Shown: positions 48,523 to 58,010, counted from the first letter of the stretch. The stretch is 64,000 nucleotides of DNA from JOPF133 sp052144935 (GCA_052144935.1 JBKQPR010000362.1:1-64000), one strand, 5' to 3'. Notes: a model not told the origin generated them from the sequence alone. A program made the numbers and translations.

Positions 48523-48622
48523 CCTATTCCGCCGCTTGCGCGTTGGAGATCCCTCGCTGCAGGGATCCGCTTGAGGCCCAAGGTACGCGGCTGCATGCCC
48601 GCATTGGTATCATTAACCTTAT

Positions 48623-49924
48623 ATGGAGGAAGTCAACGTCGGGATCGTGGGCCTCGGCAATGTCGGCTCCAGCACCCTCGCGATTCTGGCGAACAATGCC
48701 GATCAGATCGCCCTGAAGCTGGGCTTCCGGCTCACCGTGACGGCGGTCTGCAGCCGCTCGGCGCACTCCAAACAGCTTCCCGCGGCGCTCGGAAACGTGT
48801 TCCGCACGACCGACTGGCGTGAGGTGGTCAGCCGTCCCGATGTGCAGATTGTGGCCGAGCTGGTGGGCGGCACGGGCGTGGCCGCGGAGATCTTCGGAGG
48901 CGCCATCCAGCATGGCAAATCGGTGGTCACGGCCAATAAGGAGTTGATGGCCGCGTGTGGGCCGGAACTGTGGGACCGCGCCATTCATGCCGGCGTCAAC
49001 GTGGCCATGGAGGCCAGTGTCTGCGGCGGCATCCCCATCCACGCGGTGCTGCGCGAGGGCATCTCGGGCGACAACGTGGAGGCCCTCTACGGCATTCTGA
49101 ACGGCACCTGCAACTACATCCTCACGGAGATGGAAAAGCGCGACGCGCCGCTCGAAACGGTGCTGGCCGAGGCGCAGTCGCTGGGCTATGCGGAGGCCGA
49201 CCCGAGCGCCGATATCGACGGCTACGACGCCCGCTCCAAACTGGTGCTGCTGGCCGCCCTGGCGTTCGGCGAGAAGATCACGCCCTCGGATATCTTCATG
49301 GAGGGCATCCGGCGCATCACCCCGCTGGACTTCCGGTACGCCCGCCAGTTGAAGCACGCCGTCCGCCTGGTCTGCGGGGCGCGCAAGACGGCCGACGGGC
49401 TGATCCTCTTCGTGCGTCCCGCGTTGATTCCCTCCTCCACCATTCTGGCCGGCGTCCAGGGACCGTACAACGCCGTGTGGGTCAAGGGCCTTTACGGCGA
49501 AGACACGTTTTATTATGGCTGGGGCGCAGGCCATCCCACAGGCGTAGCGGTGGTGAGCGACCTGATGCGCGTGGCGCGGGAGATTCGCAGCGGCAGCCCC
49601 GAGCGTGTTTCGCCCTTCGCCCACGAACGGCTGGGCGAGAATCGCCCGGTCTCCATCACCGTGCAGAAGCGGGCCTATTATCTGCGCTTCCGCGTGAACG
49701 ACCGGCCCGGCATCATCGCCCGCCTGGCCGGCATTCTGGCCAGCAAAAACATCAGCCTGGAGGCCGTCTTGCAGGAGCCGTGCGATACCAAGCACGACCT
49801 GCCGTTCGTGATCACCGTCGAGCCGACCTCGGAACAGTCGATCCGCGAGGCCGTAGCCGAAATGACGCGGCTCGATTTCATGCTCGAGGCGCCTCTGGCG
49901 CTGCCCATGGAGACCGCTTTATGA
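48623..49924 (+). CDS. hom: Homoserine dehydrogenase
   Basis: 433 aa. NAD(P)-binding domain (VGIVGLGNVGSSTLAILANN), catalytic/dimer domain (SVCGGIPIHAVLREGISGDN, EADPSADIDGYDARSKLVLL with the catalytic Lys region, AALAFGEKITPSDIFMEGIR) and a C-terminal ACT domain (RVNDRPGIIARLAGILASKN). It reduces aspartate semialdehyde to homoserine in threonine/methionine synthesis; the ACT domain implies threonine feedback. No thrB/thrC lies next to it. The ATG 48623 lacks a strong upstream ribosome site. It precedes the exported methyltransferase gene. Confidence 0.95.
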   Translation: MEEVNVGIVGLGNVGSSTLAILANNADQIALKLGFRLTVTAVCSRSAHSKQLPAALGNVFRTTDWREVVSRPDVQIVAELVGGTGVAAEIFGGAIQHGKSVVTANKELMAACGPELWDRAIHAGVNVAMEASVCGGIPIHAVLREGISGDNVEALYGILNGTCNYILTEMEKRDAPLETVLAEAQSLGYAEADPSADIDGYDARSKLVLLAALAFGEKITPSDIFMEGIRRITPLDFRYARQLKHAVRLVCGARKTADGLILFVRPALIPSSTILAGVQGPYNAVWVKGLYGEDTFYYGWGAGHPTGVAVVSDLMRVAREIRSGSPERVSPFAHERLGENRPVSITVQKRAYYLRFRVNDRPGIIARLAGILASKNISLEAVLQEPCDTKHDLPFVITVEPTSEQSIREAVAEMTRLDFMLEAPLALPMETAL

Positions 49925-50151
49925 AGAGATGGGAGAAAATCGCTTGCCAAGCGAAAGCGCCCAGTGCCGCTTGCTTGGCCCATCGCAGCTTCGGCATTAA
50001 TTGTGGGGTGGGCAATCCTGGGGTGCCCTCTGGGCCCAGTCGGGCCCCGGGGGCGCCCTCGGGCGGCTCTTTCGGGCCACGTGCGGGTCCGCGCGCCCAG
50101 CAATCGCCGGCTGGGGGTGCCCCACGTGCTCACAGGCCCCAAGGCTGCGAG

Positions 50152-50862
50152 GTGAGACAGAAGTTTTCGTCTGTCGGTCTCGCGGGTTGGCCGGTCACGG
50201 GTATCCTCTGTGCCACGCTGGCGCTGGCCGCCGGGCTCCAGGCCCAGGTGGCCACCCAGGCCAACTCCACCTATCAGACTCCGGAGGGCCGCAAGTCGGT
50301 CGCCGCCGGACTCGCCGATCCGGCCCGCGACCAGAAGCAGAAGCCGCAGGAACTGGTCGAAGCCATGGAGATCCAGCGCGGCATGACGGTGGCCGATGTG
50401 GGCACCGGCGTCGGCTACATGCTGCCGTTCTTAAGCCGCGCCGTCGGCCCCGCCGGCCGCGTCATCGGGGAAGACATTTTCGACGATTTCCTGGCCTCCG
50501 CGAAACAGGCGGCGGCCAACCGAGGACTTCACAACGTGCTCTTCATCAAGGGCACGGAGACCGATCCCAACCTGCCGGAAGGCCAGATGGACGAGATCCT
50601 GGTGCTGGACGTCTACCACCATTTCGACTATCCCGAAAAGATGCTGGCCGCGCTTCATAAAGATCTCAAACCCGGTGGCAAGCTGATCGTGGTGGAGTAT
50701 TACAAGACCAAGGAAGCCATGCCCGGTGGGCGGGCCCTGACGCACATCCGGCTGAACAAGCCGGAGGTCATCAAAGAAATCGAGACGAACCACTTCCGGC
50801 TCGTTTCGGAACGGGAACACATCCCAGGCAGCCAATACATGCTGACCCTGGAGAGGAATTAG
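50152..50862 (+). CDS. Exported class I SAM-dependent methyltransferase
   Basis: 236 aa from GTG 50152, which gives a signal peptide (FSSVGLAGWPVTGILCATLA...LQAQ). An ATG at 49921 overlapping the hom stop is in frame but adds 77 residues of Pro/Gly-rich repeat. Methyltransferase motif I GMTVADVGTGVGYMLPFLSR, then VIGEDIFDDFLASAKQAA, EILVLDVYHHFDYPEKMLAA and LKPGGKLIVVEYYKT. The N-terminal VATQANSTYQTPEGRKSVAA resembles other acidobacterial exported methyltransferases. An exported methyltransferase is unusual since SAM is cytoplasmic; the signal might instead be a membrane anchor. Substrate unknown. Confidence 0.8.
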   Translation: MRQKFSSVGLAGWPVTGILCATLALAAGLQAQVATQANSTYQTPEGRKSVAAGLADPARDQKQKPQELVEAMEIQRGMTVADVGTGVGYMLPFLSRAVGPAGRVIGEDIFDDFLASAKQAAANRGLHNVLFIKGTETDPNLPEGQMDEILVLDVYHHFDYPEKMLAALHKDLKPGGKLIVVEYYKTKEAMPGGRALTHIRLNKPEVIKEIETNHFRLVSEREHIPGSQYMLTLERN

Positions 50863-50869
50863 GAAAAGA

Positions 50870-51610
50870 ATGACCAAGTTGTTGCAATATGCGAAGTACG
50901 TGGCGCTGCCGCTGGCGCTGCTTGTGCCGCTGGCCGCGCAGGATCAGGGCATCACCCGGCAGCAGGCCGACCAGATTCTGAATGAGCTGCGCCAGATCCG
51001 GCAGTTGCTGGAGAAGCAGCAGGCCGCCAAACCGCAGGGGCCCGCCGAGCCGGGCCGCGCCACCCTGAATCTGGAGGGCTCCCCGATGCTAGGGTCGAAG
51101 GACGCGCCCGTCACCATGGTGGAATATACCGACTATCAGTGCCCGTACTGCCGGCAATTTCACCTGACCGTGTTCAACGAGCTGAAGAAGAACTTCATCG
51201 ACACTGGCAAGGTGCGGTTCTACAGCCGCGATCTGCCGCTCGACAGCCTGCACCCCAACGCCACTCGGGCGGCCCAAGCGGCCCGCTGCGCAGCCGACCA
51301 GGGCCAGTTCTGGACCATGCGCAACCTGATGGGGTTGAACCCCGACAAGCTCGATATGGACCACCTGGCGGGCTTCGCGACGGACTTGAAGCTCGACACC
51401 TTCGCCTTCCGCAACTGCGTGGAGAGCGAGAAGTACAAGAGCGCGGTCGAGAGCGACGTGCTGGAAGCCGTCAGAATTGGCGCCCAGGCCACACCTTCGT
51501 TCGTGATCGGCAAGAGCACTTCCGAGGGCGTGGATGGCGAGCTGATGATCGGCGCCTTGCCCTACCCCAGCTTCGAACAGAAGCTGAAGCTGCTGGAAAC
51601 GGCGAAGTAG
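50870..51610 (+). CDS. DsbA-family disulfide oxidoreductase-like protein
   Basis: 246 aa. A signal peptide (KYVALPLALLVPLAAQD) and a coiled-coil-like helix (ITRQQADQILNELRQIRQLL) precede the thioredoxin fold: GSKDAPVTMVEYTDYQCPYC (CPYC active site at about residue 91), RFYSRDLPLDSLHPNATRAA, and the cis-Pro region GAQATPSFVIGKST. A DsbA/BdbD-like oxidase or isomerase in the periplasm is the likely role. It follows the exported methyltransferase by 7 nt, so the two form an operon. Confidence 0.9.
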   Translation: MTKLLQYAKYVALPLALLVPLAAQDQGITRQQADQILNELRQIRQLLEKQQAAKPQGPAEPGRATLNLEGSPMLGSKDAPVTMVEYTDYQCPYCRQFHLTVFNELKKNFIDTGKVRFYSRDLPLDSLHPNATRAAQAARCAADQGQFWTMRNLMGLNPDKLDMDHLAGFATDLKLDTFAFRNCVESEKYKSAVESDVLEAVRIGAQATPSFVIGKSTSEGVDGELMIGALPYPSFEQKLKLLETAK

Positions 51611-51793
51611 GGGGCGGACCGGGAGTCAGAGACATATGGTGTCTACCGATTCTACGCCAGCGAGATGCCCTGCGCAGCGGATTCGGAACGAAAAAACGCG
51701 CTTGCGTTCCTCTACGGCTTGTCACATGGACGAAGAGTCGCCAACCAGCGGATATGTCCGGCGTGGATGCGATAGTGGTCGAATTACTGTTTT

Positions 51794-51949
51794 AAACCGG
51801 CCAATCTGCTTGCATGAAAAGGAAAACGTAAGTGGCTTAGAGTCAAGCAGATTGGCCGGTTTGAAAGCGTTTATCTGGTCCAATCTCTGCACGCGCCACA
51901 TTCCAAACAAGTTAACGCCGCGCGGGCACGAGGATTGGCCAGATAAACG
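51794..51949. repeat. Two adjacent inverted repeats, AT-richer than their surroundings
   Basis: First: AAACCGGCCAATCTGCTTG (51794-51812) and its exact complement (51844-51862), 19 bp, 31-nt loop. Second: CGTTTATCTGG(T)CCAAT (51868-51884) and ATTGGCCAGATAAACG (51934-51949), 16 bp with one bulge. Both contain TGGCCAAT/CCAATCT-like cores. They are the most ordered part of the 51611-52400 gap, where I see no gene. Confidence 0.8.
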
Positions 51950-52400
51950 CGCGACTTGGAAAGAGCGCGGCGGAGGCCGGCGAGATCGGAGCGTTACGGG
52001 CGTGGTGCTCTGGGCGTTATCACGCAATATCGCTAGCTTCCCAATTCGGTAGTCCCCACGGGGGTCCGCCATGTGCGCAGATTCCGGGCACTTTGGGCGG
52101 GCCGGGCCATCCGGGCGGGTTATCCCGGCGAGGATTTGTTCTTCCGCGATCCCAACACGAATATTCGCGCCGAGCGGGACAGTCTGCTCCAAGGGCGGGA
52201 GGGGCGCAGCGGCGCCGGCCAAGGGGAAAGAATAGGGTTGGTGGGGAACCTTGGCGACAAGTTCCTGCGCAGCTCGTTGTTAGGCTCGCCCGAGCGATTG
52301 GCTTGCGCGGCGGAGAGGGCGTTGGCATCGGGCGAGACAAAGTTGACAAAGTAGGTGCCGTCTTGCATTCGCTCACGCGGTGTTGTATCTGAAGAGTGGC

Positions 52401-53642
52401 ATGACCTCTCGCGAACGGGTAATGGCCGCGATCGCTCATAAGGAGCCGGATCGCGTTCCGCTCGACCACGGTTCGATGCGATCCACCGGCATCATGGCGA
52501 TTGCTTACAATCGCTTGAAAGCGCACCTCGGTGTAGGCGAGCCTCCCACCTTGCTGTACGACCTGATCCAGCAACTGGCGCAACCCGACGACTGGTACCT
52601 GGATCGATTCCACGTGGACGCGATCGATCTCGGCCGGGTGCTTACCACGCCGAAGGACTGGAAGCCGTGGACTCTCCCCGATGGATCGCCGGCCATGGCG
52701 CCCGCCTGGTTTTGCCCGGACCGCGCTGACGGCGGCCTGCTGGTGCGCGGCCCCGGCGGAATCATCATCGGGAGAATGCCGGCGGGCGCGCTCTTTATCG
52801 ACCAGTGCCATTGGCCGCTCTCCGCTCCCGAAGGCCTCGACAGCTACGAACCCCTGCCCGAAAAGATGAGCCAGGTCACGTGGAGCGCCATCGGGTCCCC
52901 GCCATGGGACCGGCCCGCCACGGATGCGCGGCTGGAAGAAATCGGGCGCGCCGCGCGTCACCTGCACGACACCACGGAGTACGCCATCTCGCTTAGCGTG
53001 GGGTGCAATCTTTACGAATGGAGCCAGTTCCTCTTCGGCATGGAGAACCTCTACCTGTACCTGGCCTCCGAGAAACGCAAGCTGGCCCGGTTTCTCGACC
53101 GGCTCACCGAATTGCACCTGGAAAACCTCTCCCGGATTCTGCCGAAAGTGCGCGGACTGGTGCAGATCCTGGTGATGGGCGATGACCTCGGCATGCAATC
53201 GGGACCGCAGATGTCCCCGGCCACGTATCGCGAATTGTTCCTCCCGCGGCACAAGCGGATCTACAACCACGCGCGCGACCTGAGCGGCGCACACATCTTC
53301 ATGCACTGCTGCGGCGGTGTGTACCAGTTGATCCCGGATCTGATCGAGGCGGGGGTCGAGATCCTCAACCCGGTGCAGACGGGAGCGCGCCACATGGAGC
53401 CGGAACGGCTGAAGCGCGAGTTCGGCCGCGATCTCACCTTTTGGGGCGGCGGATGCGACACCCAGGGCTTGTTGGCCTCGGGAACGCCCGAGCAGGTGCG
53501 CGGCGACGTGCGCCGGCGGCTGGAGATCTTCATGCCCGGCGGCGGGTACGTGTGGAACCAGGTGCACAACGTCATGGCCAATGTGCCGCCGGAAAATGTC
53601 GTCGCCATGCTCGACGCGGCCCATGAGTTCGGTTGCTACTAA
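52401..53642 (+). CDS. Uroporphyrinogen decarboxylase-like (URO-D/MtaA family) protein
   Basis: 413 aa from ATG 52401; GTG 52380 would add seven residues. URO-D fold: TSRERVMAAIAHKEPDRVPL, DDLGMQSGPQMSPATYRELF, IFMHCCGGVYQLIPDLIEAG, ILNPVQTGARHMEPERLKRE, FWGGGCDTQGLLASGTPEQV, YVWNQVHNVMANVPPENVVA. The HCCGG cysteine/histidine site is where zinc-binding methyltransferases (MtaA/CmuA-like) hold zinc, so cobalamin-linked methyl transfer is likelier than haem synthesis. No corrinoid protein is adjacent. Broken relatives lie just downstream. Confidence 0.85.
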   Translation: MTSRERVMAAIAHKEPDRVPLDHGSMRSTGIMAIAYNRLKAHLGVGEPPTLLYDLIQQLAQPDDWYLDRFHVDAIDLGRVLTTPKDWKPWTLPDGSPAMAPAWFCPDRADGGLLVRGPGGIIIGRMPAGALFIDQCHWPLSAPEGLDSYEPLPEKMSQVTWSAIGSPPWDRPATDARLEEIGRAARHLHDTTEYAISLSVGCNLYEWSQFLFGMENLYLYLASEKRKLARFLDRLTELHLENLSRILPKVRGLVQILVMGDDLGMQSGPQMSPATYRELFLPRHKRIYNHARDLSGAHIFMHCCGGVYQLIPDLIEAGVEILNPVQTGARHMEPERLKREFGRDLTFWGGGCDTQGLLASGTPEQVRGDVRRRLEIFMPGGGYVWNQVHNVMANVPPENVVAMLDAAHEFGCY

Positions 53643-53664
53643 AGGACAAACTATCCTTTTGGCC

Positions 53665-53920
53665 ATGCCTCCTCGAGGATTGCCCGCTACCGAGCCCTTC
53701 TGGAACAGAGAGGCCGTCGCGCGCCCCCTGGCGGGCTTTTCGCTGGCCGCCTGGTTTCCGCTGAATGAGTTTTCCGCCCGCGATACCTGGGGACCGCGGA
53801 CCACCTGACGCCCGACACGATCGACGTCGAAGCGTTCCTGCCCGATCGCATCCGCACGTTGCGGGAGGGCGAACACATCGACGACGACCTCATTCGCGGT
53901 GCGTGCCCGGGGCGCTCCCA
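53665..53920 (+). pseudogene. N-terminal remnant of a URO-D-like/corrinoid methyltransferase relative
   Basis: Starts ATG 53665: LPATEPFWNREAVARPLAGF, SLAAWFPLNEF. One frame change near 53790 continues as ADHLTPDTIDVEAFLPDRIR, TLREGEHIDDDLIRGACPG, after which similarity stops. The pattern is that of uncharacterised URO-D-like methyltransferase proteins common in Acidobacteria and Planctomycetes. The gap 53643-54041 holds only this and unassigned sequence. Confidence 0.55.
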
Positions 53921-54041
53921 CGTGGGGAACCATCTGGAATCCGCTCGCAATGCTCCCTGCGTTCTCCACTCGCACGCAACGGGTAAAAACGTTCAAGGTG
54001 CAGGTAAGTGCCGGGATTTCCGGCTGTTGTTGGGGGCTGAC

Positions 54042-55379
54042 TCACCAGGATGAACTGATCTCTTCGAGCGTGCGCCCCTTGGTCTCCGGCGTGAAGCGCC
54101 AGACGAAGAGGAAGGTCACCCCGCAGAAGAACGCGTACACTAGAAACGCTCCTGCCGGTCCGAGAACCCGCAACATCGTCAGGAAGGTGAACGTCACCAG
54201 CGTGCAGGCCGCCCACAACGCCAATGTCGCGATCGACATGGCCCTTCCCCGCACCGCGGTCGGGAACAGTTCCGAAATGTAGACCCAACTCCCCGGTCCC
54301 AGGCTCACCGCGAAGCAAGCCACGTAGGCCAGCACCGCTCCCAGCACCAGGTTCGCCGGTAGCGGACTGATCTGAAACGCCACCGCCACCAGGACGAGCG
54401 CCGCGCCCATGCCCGCCGAACCGGCCAGCAGCAGCGGCTTGCGTCCCAGGCGGTCGATCAGCGCGATGGCCGCGATGGTACAGAGAAAATTGATGGCGCC
54501 AATCATCACGTTGGCGCCCAGCGCATCCCCGGCGGCGCGCCCTCCGTGTTCCGTGAACAGCACCGACCCGTAGTAGATCACGGTATTGATTCCGGTGATC
54601 TGCGAGAACACCGCCAGCAGTATGGCAATCGCCAGCGGCCGGCGCAGGCGCGGCTCCAGGAGTTCGCGGAACGATCCGGTTTCTTCGGCGAGGCTGCTAC
54701 GGATCTCCGCGACCTGCCGGTCCGCCGCCGCGGCCCCGCCTAGACGCACGAGGACCGTGCGAGCTTCGCCGTCGCGCTTCCGGCGTAGCAGCCAGCGCGG
54801 GCTTTCCGGGATGAACTGTAGGGCCATCAGAAATGCCAGCGAAGGAACTGCGGCGCTGGCGAACATCCAGCGCCAACTCGATTCGCCGAGCGCCGCCAGC
54901 CGCCAGTTCACAAAATAAGAAAGCAGAATGCCCGTGACAATCGCCATCTGGTTCAGCGTCACGAGCTTTCCCCGCATCGCCGCCGGGGCGATCTCCGCAA
55001 TGTACATGGGCGCCACCACTGACGCCACCCCGATCGCCAACCCGGCCACTACGCGCGCGGCCGAAAACTCCCCCAGGGAATGCGGCAGGGCGGTCCACAA
55101 CGATGAGACACAGAAGAGGAAGGCCGCTCCGATGAGCGACTTACGCCGGCCGTAGCGATCGGCTAGCGCGCCGGCGGCGGCCGATCCTAGCAGGCATCCC
55201 ACCAGCAGCGCGCTCGCCGCCATTTCGGTCTGGCCGTCGGTGAGACGAAATTCCTGCCGCAGGAAGACGAGCGCGCCGTTGATCACCGCGGTATCGAATC
55301 CGAACAGGAGCCCGGCAAGAGCGGCCACCGCCGAGAGTAGGTACACATACGCGTGGTTGTCCATCTCCCTGGAACTCAT
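54042..55379 (-). CDS. MFS sugar transporter (sugar porter family)
   Basis: 445 aa from ATG 55379 with GAGG eight nt upstream. Twelve TM helices with sugar-porter signatures: GLLFGFDTAVINGALVFLRQ (TM1), GALADRYGRRKS (loop 2-3), ESPRWLLRRKRDGEA (after TM6), QITGINTVIYYGSVLF (TM7) and DRLGRKPLLLAGS, PTAVRGRAMSIA, ETKGRTLEEI. All family motifs are intact. Likely imports a monosaccharide with protons. It is divergent from the glycosidase-like gene and may use its products. Confidence 0.93.
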   Translation of the reverse strand: MSSREMDNHAYVYLLSAVAALAGLLFGFDTAVINGALVFLRQEFRLTDGQTEMAASALLVGCLLGSAAAGALADRYGRRKSLIGAAFLFCVSSLWTALPHSLGEFSAARVVAGLAIGVASVVAPMYIAEIAPAAMRGKLVTLNQMAIVTGILLSYFVNWRLAALGESSWRWMFASAAVPSLAFLMALQFIPESPRWLLRRKRDGEARTVLVRLGGAAAADRQVAEIRSSLAEETGSFRELLEPRLRRPLAIAILLAVFSQITGINTVIYYGSVLFTEHGGRAAGDALGANVMIGAINFLCTIAAIALIDRLGRKPLLLAGSAGMGAALVLVAVAFQISPLPANLVLGAVLAYVACFAVSLGPGSWVYISELFPTAVRGRAMSIATLALWAACTLVTFTFLTMLRVLGPAGAFLVYAFFCGVTFLFVWRFTPETKGRTLEEISSSW

Positions 55380-55514
55380 TCGCCGGACCTCACAACTCAG
55401 TGGATCACACTTCATTGCTCCGGCACGTTGCGGGCTTACTGTCCGTGACTCTTCCACAACTCGGATGCCGGTTTCTCCGATGGACCCTGGCAACCTGACT
55501 CCCCGCTCTAGCGG

Positions 55515-55570
55515 ATGGCCCTCCCTGATCCCTCCCTGCCCTCCCTGATGCCCTCCCTGACCTCCCAGAA
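55515..55570. repeat. 11-12 bp CCCTCCCTGAT tandem repeat
   Basis: About four irregular copies of CCCTCCCTGAT/CCCTCCCTG between divergent genes at 55380 and 55616. It is upstream of the promoter of the glycosidase-like gene. Confidence 0.7.
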
Positions 55571-55578
55571 ACATGGCT

Positions 55579-55607
55579 TTGGAGCCAACGTCCAAGAGAT
55601 ATATAAT
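55579..55607 (+). promoter_or_regulatory. Promoter of the six-hairpin glycosidase-like gene
   Basis: TTGGAG (55579-55584), a 17-nt spacer and a perfect TATAAT (55602-55607). The ATG is at 55616, so the transcript would have almost no leader. Confidence 0.6.
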
Positions 55608-55615
55608 CCGGACTG

Positions 55616-57724
55616 ATGCCCCCGTGGAACCGCCGCCAGTTCCTCGCGCGCTCGGGCGCGGGACTCGGCGCCGCGCTCGCGGCCGCCCCCACTGCTGCCG
55701 GCCAATCCGCCACTCCGGTCGACTTCCGGTACGCGCCACTTTCCGGACAGACGGCCTTTTGCTTTCCGGACGACCCGGCCAAAAGCCTTGTGGGCGAGCG
55801 CGGCGAATTGCGCTACGGCTTTGCCCGCGGCCGCTTCGAGACCGTGGTCGGCTTCTCCGCAACCGGTGTCGAGCCTGATGTGGTCGCAGGGCAGGAACTG
55901 GAGTCGCCCGCTGTCCCCATCGTTCATACCCGGATCGACCGCGCCGAAGCGTTCCTGTCCCTGATCGTCTTCGCCACCAACCGTGCATCGGAGGGGCGCG
56001 TCGATAACGTCATGGTTGAGATTCGCCCTCGCACTCGCCGCGCAGTGCGCGGGGCGCCGGTAGTCACGGTGAGGTCACGCCGCGCGATGAGGAGAGAAGG
56101 CAACGCGGTTTACCTGGACGGCGATGGCGGACCGTTGCTCTTCGCAAGCGACCAGCCGTGTTTCGGGCCGTCCGATACGGGCGTCGAATGGGTGCTGCAG
56201 GGGAAGTTGGGTTTGGCCACCGGTGATGAGCCGCTCCGGCAGTTCTTCCGCTTTCCGCAGGAAGGGCAGCCTCTCGAAAAGATCGTCGCCGGGATCGCGG
56301 AGCCGTATTCGCTGCTCGCCGAAGCCAGGGAGTTCTGGCGCGCGTGGAGGCCCTTCGGCGAGCCCGTGTCATGGCGCGTGCCGGGCCGCTATGGCAAGTT
56401 TCTGACTGCCTGCGCCCGCAACATATTGCAAGCCCGCGAGAGGAAGAACGGCCGGCTCACGTTCCAGGTGGGGCCCACGGTCTACCGCGGCCTCTGGGTT
56501 GTGGACGGCAACTTTATCCTGGAGGCCGCGCGATACCTGGGCTACGACCGGGAGGCGCAGCAGGGGCTGGAAACCACCTGGGCTCTCCAGGAGAAGGACG
56601 GCGGCATCTTCGCGGGCGCGGGCCGGGAGCACTGGAAAGACACCGGCATCGCCATGTTCACCATGGTGCGGCAGGCCGAGTTGAGCCAGGATTGGACCTA
56701 CCTCCGCAGCATGCAGCCAAACGTGCTGCGCGGAGTCGAGTTCCTGCGGGGGCTGTGCACGAAAGCCGCGGCGGAGGGCAGCGCGTCCGGGCGCTACGGC
56801 TTGTTCCCCAAGGGCATGGGCGATGGCGGGCTGGGCGGGCTACGGGACGAGTTCACGAACACGATCTGGGTGCTGGCGGGGTTGAAAGCCGTCGAACAGG
56901 CCGCCCAGAGGCTGAACCTTTCGGGGTTCGAACCGGTTGCCCGCTTTCACCGCGAACTGCATGCCGCGTTTACGGCCGCGGCCCGGCAGGAGATGCGCCG
57001 CCACTCCACGGGCTTCGATTACCTGCCCATGCTGATGAAGAACGACCCGCAATGGAACGCGGCCGACCCATGGGACCGCCCGCAGCCGCAGGTCGCGCAG
57101 TGGGCGATGTCGCACGCCATCTATCCCGGCCTGGTGTTCGAGAAAGACGACCCCCTGGTGAAGGGCCACATCGCGCTGATGCAGGCGTGCACCCAGGAAG
57201 ACATGCCGGCCGAAACCGGATGGCTGCCGCACGAGGGCACGTGGACCTATGCTGCCGCATTCGTTGCCCACGTGTATCTCTGGGCGGGGCTGGAGGACTG
57301 GGCGCGGAATACCTTTACCGGCTTCCTAAACCATGCCACGCCGCTCTACTGCTGGCGCGAGGAGCAACCGCTCCGAGGCTCGCTCGCGGCGAATTACGTG
57401 GGCGACATGCCCCACAACTGGGCGAGCGCGGAATGCGTGCTCTATCTGCGCCACATGCTGGCGCTCGAGGACGGGGCATCGCTGCGGCTGCTCGCGGGCA
57501 TCGGCGAGCCGGAACTCGCGGCGGGCGAGCCGTTTGCGATTTCGGGGTCGCCCACTCGTTTCGGCCGCATCTCGATGCGGCTGGAGCCGCTCGGGCGGAA
57601 GCGCGGATGGCGGCTCGACTTCGAACGGGAACCGGGGCCCACTCCCGTTTCCATCGTCCTGCCGAGTGGGTTCACGCCCGTCGATCCCGCGGCGCGCAAG
57701 TGGAGCGCAACCTGGGCGGTCTAA
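55616..57724 (+). CDS. Tat-exported six-hairpin glycosidase-like protein
   Basis: 702 aa. A twin-arginine signal (WNRRQFLARSGAGLGAALAA) is followed by a beta-sandwich (about 35-260) and an (alpha/alpha)6-barrel (about 270-600): GLWVVDGNFILEAARYLGYD, TWALQEKDGGIFAGAGREHW, DTGIAMFTMVRQAELSQDWT, GLRDEFTNTIWVLAGLKAVE, GWLPHEGTWTYAAAFVAHVY. Candidate acids are DGN and WKDTG and the DE in RDEFTN. This resembles GH63/GH78/GH94-type folds but I cannot place it. A polymer of plant or microbial cell wall is a plausible substrate (inference). Confidence 0.82.
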   Translation: MPPWNRRQFLARSGAGLGAALAAAPTAAGQSATPVDFRYAPLSGQTAFCFPDDPAKSLVGERGELRYGFARGRFETVVGFSATGVEPDVVAGQELESPAVPIVHTRIDRAEAFLSLIVFATNRASEGRVDNVMVEIRPRTRRAVRGAPVVTVRSRRAMRREGNAVYLDGDGGPLLFASDQPCFGPSDTGVEWVLQGKLGLATGDEPLRQFFRFPQEGQPLEKIVAGIAEPYSLLAEAREFWRAWRPFGEPVSWRVPGRYGKFLTACARNILQARERKNGRLTFQVGPTVYRGLWVVDGNFILEAARYLGYDREAQQGLETTWALQEKDGGIFAGAGREHWKDTGIAMFTMVRQAELSQDWTYLRSMQPNVLRGVEFLRGLCTKAAAEGSASGRYGLFPKGMGDGGLGGLRDEFTNTIWVLAGLKAVEQAAQRLNLSGFEPVARFHRELHAAFTAAARQEMRRHSTGFDYLPMLMKNDPQWNAADPWDRPQPQVAQWAMSHAIYPGLVFEKDDPLVKGHIALMQACTQEDMPAETGWLPHEGTWTYAAAFVAHVYLWAGLEDWARNTFTGFLNHATPLYCWREEQPLRGSLAANYVGDMPHNWASAECVLYLRHMLALEDGASLRLLAGIGEPELAAGEPFAISGSPTRFGRISMRLEPLGRKRGWRLDFEREPGPTPVSIVLPSGFTPVDPAARKWSATWAV

Positions 57725-58010
57725 TCGCTGTGCATCCCCGGCGTTGATCCATTCGGTCCGCGGCTTTCGCGCGCGGTGCGCACCAGCGCACGCACGTTTT
57801 CAGATGGCGGGGAGTCCGCGCCAGCCACGTTGCCGGCGTTTCTGACGTTGAAGGTCACCGTCACGCCCGCGCCGGACGCCGTTTTAAGCTGCGAGTACGA
57901 GAAGGTGGTGTACGAGAGTCCGAATCCGAACGGGAATAGCGGCTCCTTGTTCTCTGCGTCGACTCCCGGCCGCAAGGTGTAGAATTCAGATAATGGTATC
58001 CGATATGAGA
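57721..58010 (-). pseudogene. GH3 beta-glucosidase C-terminal fragment
   Basis: The minus strand reads RIPLSEFYTLRPGVDAENKE, PLFPFGFGLSYTTFSYSQLK, VTVTFNVRNAGNVAGAD, the linker and fibronectin-III start of GH3 beta-glucosidases. Sequence after VAGAD is unrelated, and everything upstream of PLSEF is gone. The fragment overlaps the 5' end of the nitroreductase gene on the other strand. Confidence 0.75.

Noticed and set aside
49921..50151. ATG 49921 as start of the exported methyltransferase
   Set aside because: It would place about 77 Pro/Gly-rich repeat residues before a good signal peptide; GTG 50152 fits better, though the ATGA overlap with hom keeps it possible.
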